Source of the DNA: Hyaloscypha bicolor E
Lineage: Eukaryota; Ascomycota; Leotiomycetes; Helotiales; Hyaloscyphaceae
DNA: 64,000 nucleotides
Assembly: GCF_002865645.1 (NCBI RefSeq)
Contig: NW_020194631.1
Span: forward strand, 558,001 to 622,000
Reading direction: 5' to 3'
This document shows positions 36,046-47,667 of this stretch, in pieces. The notes under the pieces were generated by a model. That model did not search any database. It worked only from the letters and a program-made list of their open reading frames with translations, and was not told the DNA's origin. A program made the position numbers and the translations under genes. Position 1 is the stretch's first letter. Every line of letters begins with the position of its first letter.

Positions 36046-38754
36046 ATGGCTTCCCCGCAGCAGCCTGTCATCGACCCTCCTTCTCCCGTAGATGATTTTA
36101 CGCCCACATTTTACGTCGGTCATCATGAATCGAAACGACCATTGCCTGTCACAGACTTCGTTCTGCGGCAGGCTCAAGATGTTGGAGTAGGTGCCCCGCC
36201 AAAAATTGAGGATAGCTGCTAAAGGTCTCAGTACGACATGCTCACGAGCCCTATTACGAGTCCGCATTTCCATTCACGAGTCTTGACGTTAATATCTGAA
36301 TATCTCTCCGAACTTTCCCTATTCGAAGCCTCAGATGATGCCGTCACGAAAAGCACCCCTCCTGCGCCAATAATACCCCCACTAACCCCCGTGGACACTC
36401 CCTTGACCCCTGGAGATACTGTCTCTCAATTGATCGCGTACTCCAGCCCCTGGATAGACCTCTGCTCTTCAGATCCTCTGATATCCAACATATCTCGCCA
36501 GGTTCTGAACATCGAGATAGCCTACACTTCATTCTGTGGAGTTGGCAATATTATTATCCCGGGCCCAAGATCGTATAGCAGCGGATCAACGAACAATGAT
36601 GGCCTCATACAGTATGCTCGTGCCATCCAGGAAGCGCTCACCATTGGCAGTTACATTCAAATGGCCATTCATATCCCTATGTACGGAAACGATGAAGTCA
36701 AGGACATGACAGGCGACCTTCGACCATTTGCCCGAGATCACCATTCGGCGGCAAAAGGCAAGTCGATTAAGGAGATTGATTTGTTTGAGACGTGGGATGC
36801 GTGGAATTTGATTAGAAGTGTATGTAAATACAATTCGAGACTCTCAGTAGGTAAGAAGCCAATACAATCCGTTTCCCATATCCTGCAGAGCTTGTGAGGT
36901 GTGAACGATTTGAACCGCGAGAGCTGAGACCCTTCGGAGCTTGTCCTACACCTCTGAAGGTACTAAACCCGCTCTGTGTCAGAGAATCATCGTCAGAACA
37001 ATATCAGTTAACCAATGTGTATAGCTCTTGGCCTTCCTCGCCAGCTTCCTATCGAATCTTTGCAATCTCGCTGGTTCGCCGAGCCTTTGCGGTTGCTCTC
37101 TTTTACACCCTCGACATTCTTGAAAAACAAAGGAGGCCATCCTGTTCTGAGCAAGAGTCACCAAAGTTTAATTACACGTTACATGCGGTTAAAGCTGCCT
37201 CCGTGGCTGTTGCTGTGTGACGTTGGGCCCATCCCTGGATTGGACGACCCTCTGCACCGAACCTCGACGGCAGATGGATTTCCTTCGCCAACTGCTGTCG
37301 CTGATGCATCGAGATCAGTTTCTCCCACTCCCGCTGAGGCTGTAGACCTCTTGTCAAAAGAATCTCAGAAGCCTAGGCCAAAGCACAAAGATCCGGCAGC
37401 TCATCTCATTTACATGCGATATCTCCAAAGAAGTCAGCCCCTTAGGACAGCCATCGAAAAATTTGGTTCTGGCTATCAAGACTATCTGCAGGCGCCCCTC
37501 CAACCCCTGACAGATAACCTGGAGTCCGTCACTTATGAAGTCTTCGAGAAAGACCCCGTCAAGTATGACTGGTACGAGCGCGCCATTGCCCAGGCGCTAT
37601 CTGATTGGACTGAGCAACGGAAACCGACGTCAAGTCCTAGCGGCGCAGTTGTGATTGCTGTTGCAGGCTCTGGTCGAGGACCCTTGGTCACACGAGCCCT
37701 CAGAGCAAGTGAAATGACAGGTGTTCCTGTTGAATTATGGGCAGTCGAGAAGAATCCGAATGCCTACGTATTGCTTCAGAGGCACAATGAAGAGGACTGG
37801 GGCGGGGTCGTGAAAGTGGTGAAGAGTGATATGCGAGCCTGGAAAGGACCACTGCGAAGTACAACTGGTCCGATCGGCCAAGCAATCACTACCACCTCTC
37901 CTGCGCCAGCATCGCCATATGGCAGAGTCGATATACTTATCTCGGAGCTCCTTGGCTCTTTTGCAGATAATGAGCTATCGCCAGAATGCTTGGATGGTGT
38001 GCAACACGTGCTTGCTCCGCAGTTTGGCATCTCAATTCCAAGTTCCTACACGGCACACTTGACCCCAGTACTTGCGCCGAGACTGCATGCAGACATCTCG
38101 CATCGCGCTATCACGGACAATACAGCCACTGAAACTCCCTACGTTGTAATGCTACATGCCATTGACTATCTTGCAACTTCTGTTCCCGATCACCCACGCA
38201 TTCAGGAGGCCTGGGAGTTTGTTCATCCCCTTCCAGCTACAACGCTTGCGGTTGCAGAAGCTAGAAGAGGAGGCGGTGTTAGCGGTGGAGGCGGCGGTAG
38301 CATGTCCGGTGGCGATGGGGCAAATGAACATAATACTCGCTCGGTCAGATTGAAGTTTGTATGTAAGGATAGAGGTGTTGTGAATGGGCTTGCTGGGTAT
38401 TTTGAGGCAGTTCTTTACGATGGAGGGGAAGCAGGAAAGGTCGAGTTGAGCACGAGACCAGATACCATTGATGCGAAGAGCAAGGATATGATTTCTTGGT
38501 TCCCGATATTCTTTCCTTTGAAGGTATGCTTCACTCCCAAAACTTTTCCGCACGGGTGCTAACTTTCTTCTAAGACTCCTCTCTACTTTCCTGATGATTC
38601 AGAGCTGGAAGTGAGCATTTGGAGGCAGACAGATGATAGGAAGGTCTGGTATGAATGGCTGGTGGAAGCCTTTGTCATGGTTGGACCAGACAAGAGGATG
38701 AGACTTGGAATGAGTGAGATGGGAAGCAGCAGAAAAGTAGGCTGTCTTATGTGA
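36046..38754 (+). CDS. skb1: Type II protein arginine methyltransferase PRMT5 (Skb1/Hsl7)
   Basis: Exons 36046-36186, 36232-36850, 37025-38523 and 38575-38754 give 812 residues. The N-terminal half resembles the TIM barrel (DFVLRQAQDVGYDMLTSPI, NIEIAYTSFCGVGNIIIPGP). The catalytic half has SAM-binding motif I (VVIAVAGSGRGPL), the acidic LWAVEKNPNA strand and the double-E loop ISELLGSFADNELSPE, which holds the two catalytic glutamates. The C-terminal beta barrel follows. PRMT5 makes symmetric dimethylarginine on Sm proteins, histones and others, in cytoplasm and nucleus. A Gly-rich low-complexity insertion near 38270-38320 (GGGVSGGGGGSMSGG) is a local oddity. Length is normal for fungal Skb1. 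An SmF gene lies next door, which is probably coincidence. Confidence 0.95.
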
Positions 38755-39051
38755 AGTCTGTCACTTTGAAGTAAAAAAGTCTTGGCCCAATATGGGTTGT
38801 CAAAGCTGGTGACTGCCTTTTCAATTCAGGCAGCGTATGGCTAGACCCTGGAATCAAAATCCATTGCACTAATGCCTCTGCAAGTCGAAGCTTGCTTCTA
38901 GAACGCCTTGCCCATTGACATACCAGTAAACCTTTTGGGATCTGAACGCTCTTTCATCTTGCTCCCAACCTGGTCCGCAGAAAACCACCAGAAATTCGTG
39001 CCCTGATTGCTTGCGTTATCGAGTCACCGTCTTACCACCTCAGAAGCACGA

Positions 39052-39556
39052 TTATCCCTCCATCTTCGTATCCGCATTGCCATTGTTCTGATTTGCGCCT
39101 TGAATCCATAAGACATTGTTGCATCTGTAGAAAGAATCAGCTTCCGTTCGTTTTTTCTACACCTAGCACCTGTATGACCCAAGCATTCAAGAAAATCCCA
39201 TATAAGGAAACGCACCGTATTAGAACCTGGCCGAGAACACTCGTCATTTGTTGATCAATCCACTCCTCTGCACCTGACAACTGAATGTTCATGTAGCTGT
39301 CGATGCTCACAAGACGACCCTTGTACTCTGTTTGGCCCCATTTGAGACGGATAATGACTTCCTCGTTGACCCTATGACAGTCGCAAGTCAGTAAGATTTT
39401 GCGCAGAGGACCATGGTAGTCGTGAAAAAGGTGTGCGGGGGACGAGGGACATACAGATTTTGCAGCATCGGCCGCGGGTTGATGGGCATAAACTAAAGCG
39501 CGTTAGTCCTTATTGCTTTCTGAGAAGTGGTAAATAGAGTATCTTACAGCACTCAT
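39052..39556 (-). CDS. smf1: Small nuclear ribonucleoprotein F (SmF)
   Basis: Four exons (39556-39548, 39492-39455, 39371-39216, 39124-39052) encode 91 residues; the first exon is only nine bases (Met-Ser-Ala). Introns are 55, 83 and 91 nt, the first with a GACTAAC branch point. The product reads [16 protein letters not shown], then the Sm1 motif [34 protein letters not shown], and the Sm2 motif [14 protein letters not shown]. It is one of the seven core Sm proteins that ring the U1, U2, U4 and U5 snRNAs in the spliceosome. Length and motif spacing match eukaryotic SmF. The symbol is descriptive; naming differs between fungi. Confidence 0.94.
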
Positions 39557-39925
39557 GGTAGCAGTTGCTTTGTGTGGAGGAGTCTATTGAGGCGGTGGAT
39601 TCTTGAGCTCTCTGCGGAGGTCTGAGATTTGTTCGCTAGCGCGGTTCAGCCTACCACAAGGCTGCAGGGGGTTTGAAGCAAGGCTGAACATGCTTCACTT
39701 CCTATATCGCGGACTTTCAGTGGGCTTTTAGGTACCGGGTTTTGGTGACAAACACCAAGTAAAACAGTAGATTGATCCAGTCCCGCAATAGTCAATTGTC
39801 GGTTTTTTCAGCCTCGTCCAATGGAAGAAACTCAAAGCTCCATTTGAGATCAACTCATCATACTCTTAACACAAGGTGAAATCTCGTGATAATCATTCAA
39901 GAAGCTAAGAGAAAATCTCCGTCCC
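39557..39925. other. SmF promoter and DUF866 gene 3' flank
   Basis: About 370 nt upstream of the SmF start and downstream of the DUF866 gene, both on the minus strand. No gene seen. Confidence 0.5.
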
Positions 39926-40615
39926 TCAGTTACGCCTAATTTCCCATTTCAATTCCTTGATGCTGACTTCCTCTCCCGCTTTCTCATCATAGTCAAACCA
40001 TTCCCCCTCGGTGAGATCAATAGCTACGAATTTACTGCCCGACTCAATACCAGTCGCAAGCCACTCTCCCTGGAATTTGTCAGTTGCCTTAATCTTCTTC
40101 GGCGGTAAATATCTTACTTCGGGCTTGAATTCAGTGAACTCCATTCCTCGACAATCAAACTCAAGGATCTTCTGACGAGTTGGCGGAGATGCTTGTTTAT
40201 ATGGGATTGGAGGGGCCTTTATGGTAGCAGACGACTCTCTCTAGAATACAGTGAGCATATAATACTTAAAGCTACGGCTCTGGTGGTCGCCCTACCTTAC
40301 AAGATTTGCATTTCCATACAAAATTGGCTTCTCCACGACTGCCGCTCATATCGTTCGCCTCCTAGATGAACCGTTAGCCTGAGAGTCCTCTCATCCTGAG
40401 AAATAACCACGCCACTGACAAACCGGCTAACGTTGACATAGTTTGGATGGACTTCTCTGCAGGAGCCGCACTGGACTTTGAAAGTGTACCAGAAGTTGTT
40501 CTCAGGCGTGTCATCCGGCCTGAGATCAGTCACCCTTCTCCTGTTAGCTTAGTTCGAAGACTCTCATAGATATCGCTAACCCGGTCAAGTCAGCAGTGAG
40601 AGTGAGGGTCAACAT
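39926..40615 (-). CDS. DUF866 / UPF0587 zinc-binding protein (C1orf123-like)
   Basis: Exons 40615-40581, 40534-40420, 40361-40296 and 40240-39926 give 176 residues. The product starts MLTLTLTADLTGVTDLRP and has two CxxC pairs, CGSC (FKVQCGSCREVHPN) and CKSC (WKCKSCKRES), a zinc-coordinating arrangement typical of the family. It ends with the conserved MEFTEFKPE ... GEWFDYDEKAGEEVSI block. Length is normal for this eukaryote-wide family, represented in human by CZIB/C1orf123. Its biochemical role is not established; a metal-binding or chaperone-like role is inference. It shares a 229-nt divergent promoter with the PPR-like gene. Confidence 0.92.
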
Positions 40616-40844
40616 TATGAAGGTGGAGAAGGCGTTGAGATGTGATGTTGTGCTTCGCGGGGTTGAAGAGATGAGAGGGATGCGGACGTTAAAGCGGCAG
40701 GCTAAATAATGCTTCCAGTCCGAACGAGCGAGACTTTCACCCCTCGACCACAATCCTACGAATACGCCAGAACATACCGCAGTAACTTCAAGAATAAGCC
40801 AATTCGAGTCCCACAGTATTCTCAAAACCAACCATGCTACGATA

Positions 40845-43022
40845 ATGCAAGTCCTCTGGTCTCGCGCGCAGGCCAGAGCGGCATGTCGCTGCGGGTCTTG
40901 TCTTCACGCAGCCATAGCTCGACGCACCACAACCGCAGCTGGCAGACGTCGATTGAAAGTTTCCGATCTATTCATAGCATGTTATTCTACAATACTGGCA
41001 ACTGCCGCCTTCGCAGATGCTAAGGTCAAGGAGGACAGAAGGAAAGAGTGGGATCGCGTGATTGAAGAAGCCAAAGCCGGGATCCCGCCAAACGAGCCGG
41101 AATACGTCGAAGGAACGCAGTCACAGCCAATAACAGACTCTCTGGGACCGACCAAATCGTCCGACGGCAAGCCAAATGCTCAAAACAGTCTGTCAAAGCC
41201 AACATGGGGCCGAAATGGTTGGACGGCCCCTCCTCGGATCCAGGAGACAGCTCTGGAAAGCAAATTGAGGATTCTGAATTCAAAACTCAAGGAGGTTTCT
41301 ATATCACCAGAATCTGTGGCTGAACAGGAGGCTGTTAAAATAACATCGCCAGATATCGATATCGACAATCAATGGGTCGAGGAGGACTGGGACCGAGAGC
41401 TGCAACCCAGAGAACCAAGAAGGCAGTTGCACCTGAGGAAAATGGAAGAGATGATTGCAAAACTTGTTGATCGACTATTGCGCCAAACCAGCATATATTC
41501 GGTTGAGAGCTCTGCAGCACCTGGGCCAAACGACATCCGAGAGCAGATGAATGAGATGGCTCAACGAATAGGGATGCTGAGAACGGGGTTTACTCGATTG
41601 CCAACTTATTCTTGGGACGATATGGAATCGGTCCAAGAGCAACGCTCCGCGCTGCATCGGTCATTGACCGCACTTTGTTACCGAACCGACCCAAGCAAGC
41701 CAAGCATAGATCTCATGCTCGCAAAAGTCTGCTACAATTTGCTAATCTCCACGGCACCGCCGAGTATCTTTACTTACAATACATTGTTACGGGAGTTCAA
41801 TCGACTACGCCAACCCAATCTGACCGAGATTGTCATCGACTCATACTTTTACGAGAGTAAACTTAAACTTACTAGGACCACTGGTCGCCTCATTCTGGAC
41901 CATTATCGCATCAAGAAGGATCCTCATGGGTTCAGTGCCGTTTCAAAGCGAATGGGGGGCCACGACAAAAGCATGCATATCAAGAGACGGCATGTTGATG
42001 TTCTTTGGATGCATAAGGTAAAAGAGTGGGCCATGACGAACAGGGTCATTCACCGAGAGGCTTTCTTATATCAAAAAATGCCCCGGGAAGCTGCTATTTT
42101 CGACTCGCTCATTTGTGGCTCTTTAGAAATGAAGAGAGTTAGATGTGCAATTCGTTATGTCCGCGCCGCGTTCCGAGATGGATGGGAGGTCACATCAGAG
42201 ACCCTCTGCAAGGTCATCAAGAGTTGTCTTGCTGAGTTCGACCGTCTGGCTGGGATCTCCTTGCTTCGAGCAATCTTGGGGTGGGCCATGAATTACGATA
42301 TTCCTACAACTTTCTACTCGAAAATGGTGCGGTCCCACGTGTATAGACTCCTAAGTCTCTGTGGGATTAGCCCGTCTCTGGGGTCAAAGCAAGGATTGCC
42401 GTTGAGACTACCAGGAGATTTGCTAGAGCAGATGCTTCTCCGCATGAACGTCGAGTCCGTTACAGATTCTGTGGAACGATTTGGCGAGCGGATCTTGTTT
42501 TTAGAACACCTGTGTTGCACCAATAGATCTGAGACTTCAACAGGGCTTGATTCGGCCAGCCAAGCTCTCGAATTTCTGAAAAGGGCGGACAATTGGGATA
42601 GGATACGTGCAAGGAGGCAGCACCAAGGCGCCCTTGAGGGACGTTGGACTAGAATCCGGGCTCTGGAATCTATGTTGGGCATGCATTGGAATAAAATCAA
42701 CGCGAGACAAGTCGAATTGCTGCCCCTTGCTTTTGCAAGACTTACCACCGAACAGAAGAATCAATACCTTGAGTGGATCAGACTGGTGGAGCAGAGAGGC
42801 GAGGCCGTAGAGACATCGGAAAGGATAGAGTTTCTCTCGCATTTGGTGCGGATGCAAAATCAGGGCCGAATCCCCAGAGTCAAAGCTGCTCCACCGTCTG
42901 TTCTGAGATCAGGATGGAAGAAACGTCTGCTAACAAAGGATGCTATTGAGCCACAACAACCCTCACCCTTGGTTTCCATCTTTCCTGTCAGCACGCCCGT
43001 ACACCCAGCCGCCACGGCGTGA
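40845..43022 (+). CDS. PPR-like fungal mitochondrial protein
   Basis: One exon, 725 residues. The basic, acid-free N terminus (RAQARAACRCGSCLHAAIARR) followed by TTTAAGRRRLKVSDLF and ACYSTILATAAFADAKVKEDRR is a typical mitochondrial targeting and anchor region that is conserved in a Pezizomycotina family. The body is helical with weak pentatricopeptide-like repeats (SIFTYNTLLREFNRLRQPN, AAIFDSLICGSLEMKRVRCA, TSETLCKVIKSCLAEFDRL). Such proteins usually bind organellar RNA and act in processing or translation of mitochondrial transcripts, but no target can be read here. An ATG at 40833 is closed by a stop after three codons, so 40845 is chosen. Confidence 0.82.
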   Translation: MQVLWSRAQARAACRCGSCLHAAIARRTTTAAGRRRLKVSDLFIACYSTILATAAFADAKVKEDRRKEWDRVIEEAKAGIPPNEPEYVEGTQSQPITDSLGPTKSSDGKPNAQNSLSKPTWGRNGWTAPPRIQETALESKLRILNSKLKEVSISPESVAEQEAVKITSPDIDIDNQWVEEDWDRELQPREPRRQLHLRKMEEMIAKLVDRLLRQTSIYSVESSAAPGPNDIREQMNEMAQRIGMLRTGFTRLPTYSWDDMESVQEQRSALHRSLTALCYRTDPSKPSIDLMLAKVCYNLLISTAPPSIFTYNTLLREFNRLRQPNLTEIVIDSYFYESKLKLTRTTGRLILDHYRIKKDPHGFSAVSKRMGGHDKSMHIKRRHVDVLWMHKVKEWAMTNRVIHREAFLYQKMPREAAIFDSLICGSLEMKRVRCAIRYVRAAFRDGWEVTSETLCKVIKSCLAEFDRLAGISLLRAILGWAMNYDIPTTFYSKMVRSHVYRLLSLCGISPSLGSKQGLPLRLPGDLLEQMLLRMNVESVTDSVERFGERILFLEHLCCTNRSETSTGLDSASQALEFLKRADNWDRIRARRQHQGALEGRWTRIRALESMLGMHWNKINARQVELLPLAFARLTTEQKNQYLEWIRLVEQRGEAVETSERIEFLSHLVRMQNQGRIPRVKAAPPSVLRSGWKKRLLTKDAIEPQQPSPLVSIFPVSTPVHPAATA

Positions 43023-43390
43023 TGAATGAGGCTGCCATTATTTGTAAGGACGATCTTGTGTATAGAGCCTAAAGCAGGAATTCTCAGGCGTTGGAAATGC
43101 CATGTATTTAGAGGTTTGTGATGCATCACGGCGTTGGGGTATTTGGAGTTCGGAGATGGCATTCGCATGGAAGGGCGCTGCATAGGCAATCCCACTTGGG
43201 GAGAGGATTGTACTGAGAGAAGTTGATTTACTTGTATGGCATAATAGAAACCCATCCTATTACAGATAATCGACGTGTGGTTTTGGTACTCTCCATTCTG
43301 TCCAGGTTCAAGTTGGCCATAATTTCTCCAATTCCACGGAGTTCGAGATGATGCACGAGAAGTTCAGATCTATTGATATTCATTTCTGAT
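43023..43390. other. Intergenic region between convergent genes
   Basis: About 370 nt between the PPR-like gene stop and the queuosine-salvage gene stop. Only 3' UTRs and terminators are expected. Confidence 0.5.
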
Positions 43391-44661
43391 TCAGTACCAG
43401 ATACTACGGGTCCTGTGATGAGGTATCTCTTCCTGCCCCTCCACTTCCCGTTCCTTCATCGTATCATACAGAAAGAAGTCAATTAGGATGGCATTAACCT
43501 TTGCATCCGGATGGTTTCTGAGGATCTCACGTCTGAGTAATTCGACACACCATATTGCACAGCCTTGAAAACCAACGTCAGCAAGAACTTCTCACATGAT
43601 GGTGGAAACCGTAGGGCAAACCTCTCAACTGAATCTCCCAGCTACACCCAGTTTCGATCAATTTCTTATGACGAATGGCATTGTCAAGTAGTGGGCTGTA
43701 CCACAGGCAACCCAGGGTGTTCAACATCTGGGGAACGCGATAGTCGGCAAACATAGTGATCTTTTCAATGTCATCAAAGTGACCAAAGCCTTCGCCATCA
43801 AAAGCAGCCCAAACATCTGCTACGCAAATTTGTGCCCGCTTGAGAAACCGAACACTTTTTCGGTTCTCGAAAGGTACGACATCATTGAAGCAGGGGAAAT
43901 TATTAGCGAGAATGTTGACCAAGGCCGCAGAGGAATGGTTGGCTTCTGCTATGCAGTTCGTGAAGCTGCATTGGTACTTCTGTACCCAAGCATCAGTGAT
44001 CGGAACCGAAGGCGGCAAACGAGGTTGGTCACACCTCGTACAAGATCTGGCCTGCTTCTCTCAAGCAAGCCATCCTCTCCTGAAATAATGGGATCTCTTC
44101 CTCAGTTGAGCTCCTGAAGACATGCTTGAGGACCTCTTCCGTACACTCATCCTCATTTTGCCAGAAATCTGAAGACGTAATTGGTATATCTGGAGTCAAA
44201 CGCCAGCATAAGCTTCTGCTCCGAGATCAGCAGGTTGTATTGAACTGACCCTCGTCAAGTGCCCTCTGCAATGAAGCAACTAAACTCCAGTAGCCTGTCC
44301 ACTTCTTCCCTTTATACTCCACTGCAAAACGTTCTTCATCATTCTTCTCTGACCAGAAGGAGAAGTTCAAGAGATCCATAGTAAAAATAAACGCCACAGT
44401 ACTTTCGTCCTTGGCCTTGGGGTGCAGCTCATGCTCCGCCCAGGTCTTCGTCGAATACTCTTTCTTCTGCATCTGGTCATAGATCATGGCTGCGGCAGCT
44501 TTGGTAGACCGATAGTCCAAGGCCACATCGATGGCGTTGTCGTAGACATATTCGGCTCCTTCAAGGACATGAGTTTCAGGAATCTTGGGTGCCAGAGAAG
44601 CTTTCTGAAAGTGTTGACGGAGGAAATCCAGAAGTCCTGGATCCGCCTCGTCGTCAGACAT
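43391..44661 (-). CDS. Queuosine salvage protein (DUF2419, QNG1-like)
   Basis: Exons 44661-44250, 44189-44035, 43979-43622 and 43563-43391 give 365 residues with all phases consistent. Family marks include YDNAIDVALDYRSTKAAAAM, FIFTMDLLNFSFWSE, NHSSAALVNILANNFPCFND, the KITMFADYRVPQMLNTLGCL block that carries an active-site Asp, and the end VNAILIDFFLYDT. In animals and fission yeast this family (C9orf64/QNG1, SPAC589.05c) is a queuosine-nucleoside glycosylase that frees queuine for insertion into tRNA. Fungi cannot make queuine and salvage it from diet or bacteria. Length fits. It shares a divergent promoter with uba2. Confidence 0.92.
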
Positions 44662-45127
44662 GATGGTAAACTAACAAATTCGGTATCAAGCGCTCAGGGG
44701 ATTGTGAAACATCTGTCTCGGTGAGAATTTCAAGGTTGGGTCGACGGCCGGTTGCCTTTCGAAGCCGCTGGGTCTCTCAGGTCTCGTTCATGGTCGATAG
44801 TCAGTCCCGACAGAGCCAACGAGGGGCCAACATTTGAGTTCAGATCGCGAAATGAGAATTAAAAAGTCAGAGGAGAAACTCTATTATAAGGCGGTCCGTG
44901 CAAGAGCACTCTGATCTTCTCCCGATCCGACGATAAGGAGGCTACCTCGCTTACCGTAGAATTCTCGTCTTCTCGTCCAGTCGCGTCAACTTTTAGCCTC
45001 GTCAGGAACGCCTTGCTCCGTTTGTTGCTTCGGCGCAAACAATTCATCAACTTTACAGCCAGCAACTATTCCTGTACTTGCGATCTGACGATTAATGGAT
45101 CTGGCGCGCCGCCCACTTTCGAATCCG
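44662..45127. promoter_or_regulatory. Divergent promoter of the queuosine-salvage gene and uba2
   Basis: About 470 nt between two divergent start codons. An ATG at 45095 is in frame with the chosen Uba2 start and would add 11 residues. No other motif is compelling. Confidence 0.5.
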
Positions 45128-47609
45128 ATGGCTCCAAGCAAGTACCGCGACGGCTTCAACGCCCAATCTCTGGGTGTGGATCTCAACCGCAAGGTGAAAG
45201 AGGTAAGGAAGTTGCACCCAACCCGATCCTTGACCATCCTTCCCAAGCAGGCTTCACCTTGGAGCACTTGTAAAGTATACCAATCAGGTCAGCTCTTTGC
45301 TCCAGAGCTTCTGCCGTCTCTCTCAAGGCTTATGTTATGGGCCCTTCGGAATGGCGTTCTTGCTCGACTGTTGCGCCTCATGAACTTCACTTTCAAAGCT
45401 AACGCCATTGCTAGGCACGAGTTCTGATGGTTGGCGCAGGAGGGATTGGATGTGAACTACTGAAGAACCTCGTTCTCGCTGGCTTCGGCGAAGTCCACAT
45501 CGTTGATCTCGACACAATCGACCTCAGCAACCTAAACCGACAGTTCCTCTTCCGACATGAGCATATTAAGAAGTCGAAGGCTTTGGTGGGTCACGCAGGC
45601 GCAAGAGATTGTATTCAGCACTGACATCTTGGGGATAGGTGGCTAAGGAGGCGGCACATAAGTTCAACCCAAACGTGAAGCTCGAAGCTCACCATGCCAA
45701 CATCAAGGATCCCCAGTTCAATGTAGACTGGTTCAAGCACTTTACAATGGTGTTCAACGCGCTGGATAACCTGGATGCCCGACGACATGTTAACAAGATG
45801 TGTCTAGCTGCAGATGTCCCTCTGGTCGAGAGTGGCACCACCGGCTTCAATGGACAAGTGCAAGTCATCAAGAAAGGCATCACAGCATGTTATGACTGCA
45901 CGCCGAAGGAGGTACCGAAGAGTTACCCCGTCTGTACTATCAGAAGCACACCAAGCCAACCAATTCATTGCATCGTTTGGGCGAAGAGCTATTTGCTGAG
46001 GTGGGTCCATACCGATTGCTGTGCTCTTGAGAGATAGCCAATACTGAAAATCTGAAAGTGAGATATTTGGAGCCAGCGAGGATGAATCACCTGAGATGGA
46101 TCACTCGGAGGATAGTGAAAATGGTATGTGAGCCTCGTGGCCGTTCAAAGGCGGCGATGCTGACTTTTTGATAGCGAAGGAAATCGAAAAGCTACGGCAG
46201 GAGTCACAAGCATTGAAGAAGATTAGAGAGAGTATGGGCACCGAACCTTTTCCGCAGTTGCTTTTCGACAAGGTCTACAAGGATGATGTCGTTCGGCTGC
46301 GATCAATGGAGGAAATGTGGAAGACCCGCCGCCCTCCGGAGCCACTTGAATACAGTTCGACAGCAGAGGCAGCCAGTCGAGAGGATGTTGAGAAGACGCT
46401 GAAAGATGGGCAGAGAGTATGGGATCTCCAAGAGAATATCACAGTTTTCAGGGATAGGTACACCTGGCCTGGTCCAATACTTTACCAGAGCTCACTAACA
46501 ATTTGCAGCCTGGAACGATTGAGTAAGAGAACGGCTAAGATGAAAGCATCATCAAAAGGAGACTCCGCAGATCCTACGATCACATTCGACAAGGACGACG
46601 AGGATACCTTGGACTTCGTCACGGCGGGTGCAAATCTGCGATCAATTGTTTTCGGAATTGAGACTAAGTCCAGGTTCGACATTAAACAAATGGCAGGAAA
46701 CATAATTCCAGCAATTGCGACAACCAATGCTATTGTTGCTGGCCTTTGTGTTCTCCAAGCTTACAAAGTTCTCCGAGGAGAATTCACAAGTACCAAAGAA
46801 GTACGCAACTTCCTCGAATTCAAGCAAAGCCATTCTAACCTCACTCCAGGTCTTCCTGTCCCCATTTGCACCTGAGCGGCTCCTGGCCTCGGGTCGGCCC
46901 CGTGATCCAAATCCCGATTGCCCGGTGTGCAGTGTAGCACAAACACGAGTCCTTGTCGATATGTCACGAGCCACTCTGAAAGATCTAGTTGAAGATTTCT
47001 TGCAACTGGAATTAGGATATGGAGAGGAGTTGGTGGTCAACCACGGAGATAATCTTCTTTATGACCAGGATGAAACAGAAAACCTGGCCAGAAAACTCAG
47101 TGAACTTGGTATATTGACATGTCAATCAAAAGTCACCCGGCTAACTGGATCATTTAGGCATCAAGGGCGACAGCTTTTTGACCATCGTCGATGAGGAGGA
47201 TGAAAACCCTCGAGTAAACCTCGTACTGAATGTACAGGAGAAGTATGTCGTATTCTGTGCGTCATGATTGAGAAGACTAACACGAGCCAGGACTGCGTTG
47301 GATGGCAAGCCCATAAAGAGTCTCGATATCCCTGCAAAGCAGGCGAGCGATGACAATTCAACTCCTCCCTCACCAATCCCAAGGAGAAAGAAATCGGTGC
47401 CGCAATCCAATGGCCATACCAATGGTAACGGCACATCTGCATCCTTGGCTGTTCTCGAGAACGGTTCCGGCAAAAAGAGAGCTGCCGCTGAGGCCTTTGA
47501 CGGCGATACTCCCAGCTCGAAGCGATCTAAGATCGTCTCCAATGATGTTGACGACGGAGTGATTGTCTTGGATGACACCGACGGTGCAATACTCATTGAC
47601 GATGACTGA
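45128..47609 (+). CDS. uba2: SUMO-activating enzyme E1 subunit Uba2
   Basis: Nine exons (45128-45202, 45415-45585, 45639-46000, 46059-46123, 46175-46457, 46509-46800, 46850-47108, 47158-47242, 47291-47609) give 636 residues. The ATP-binding Rossmann start [19 protein letters not shown], the [17 protein letters not shown] loop, [14 protein letters not shown] plus a later CPVC pair for zinc, and the catalytic cysteine in [12 protein letters not shown] are all present. The ubiquitin-like domain and a C-terminal VIVLDDTD, which resembles a SUMO-interacting motif, complete it. With Aos1 it adenylates SUMO and passes it to Ubc9 in the nucleus. The fifth intron (46458-46508) is 51 nt, stop-free and in frame; its CTAAC branch and family alignment argue it is removed. 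Confidence 0.95.
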
Positions 47610-47667
47610 GCTCTCACAATCCATCTCACCATAGCTCATTCGCAATGTCCGGAATGGGATCATAAGA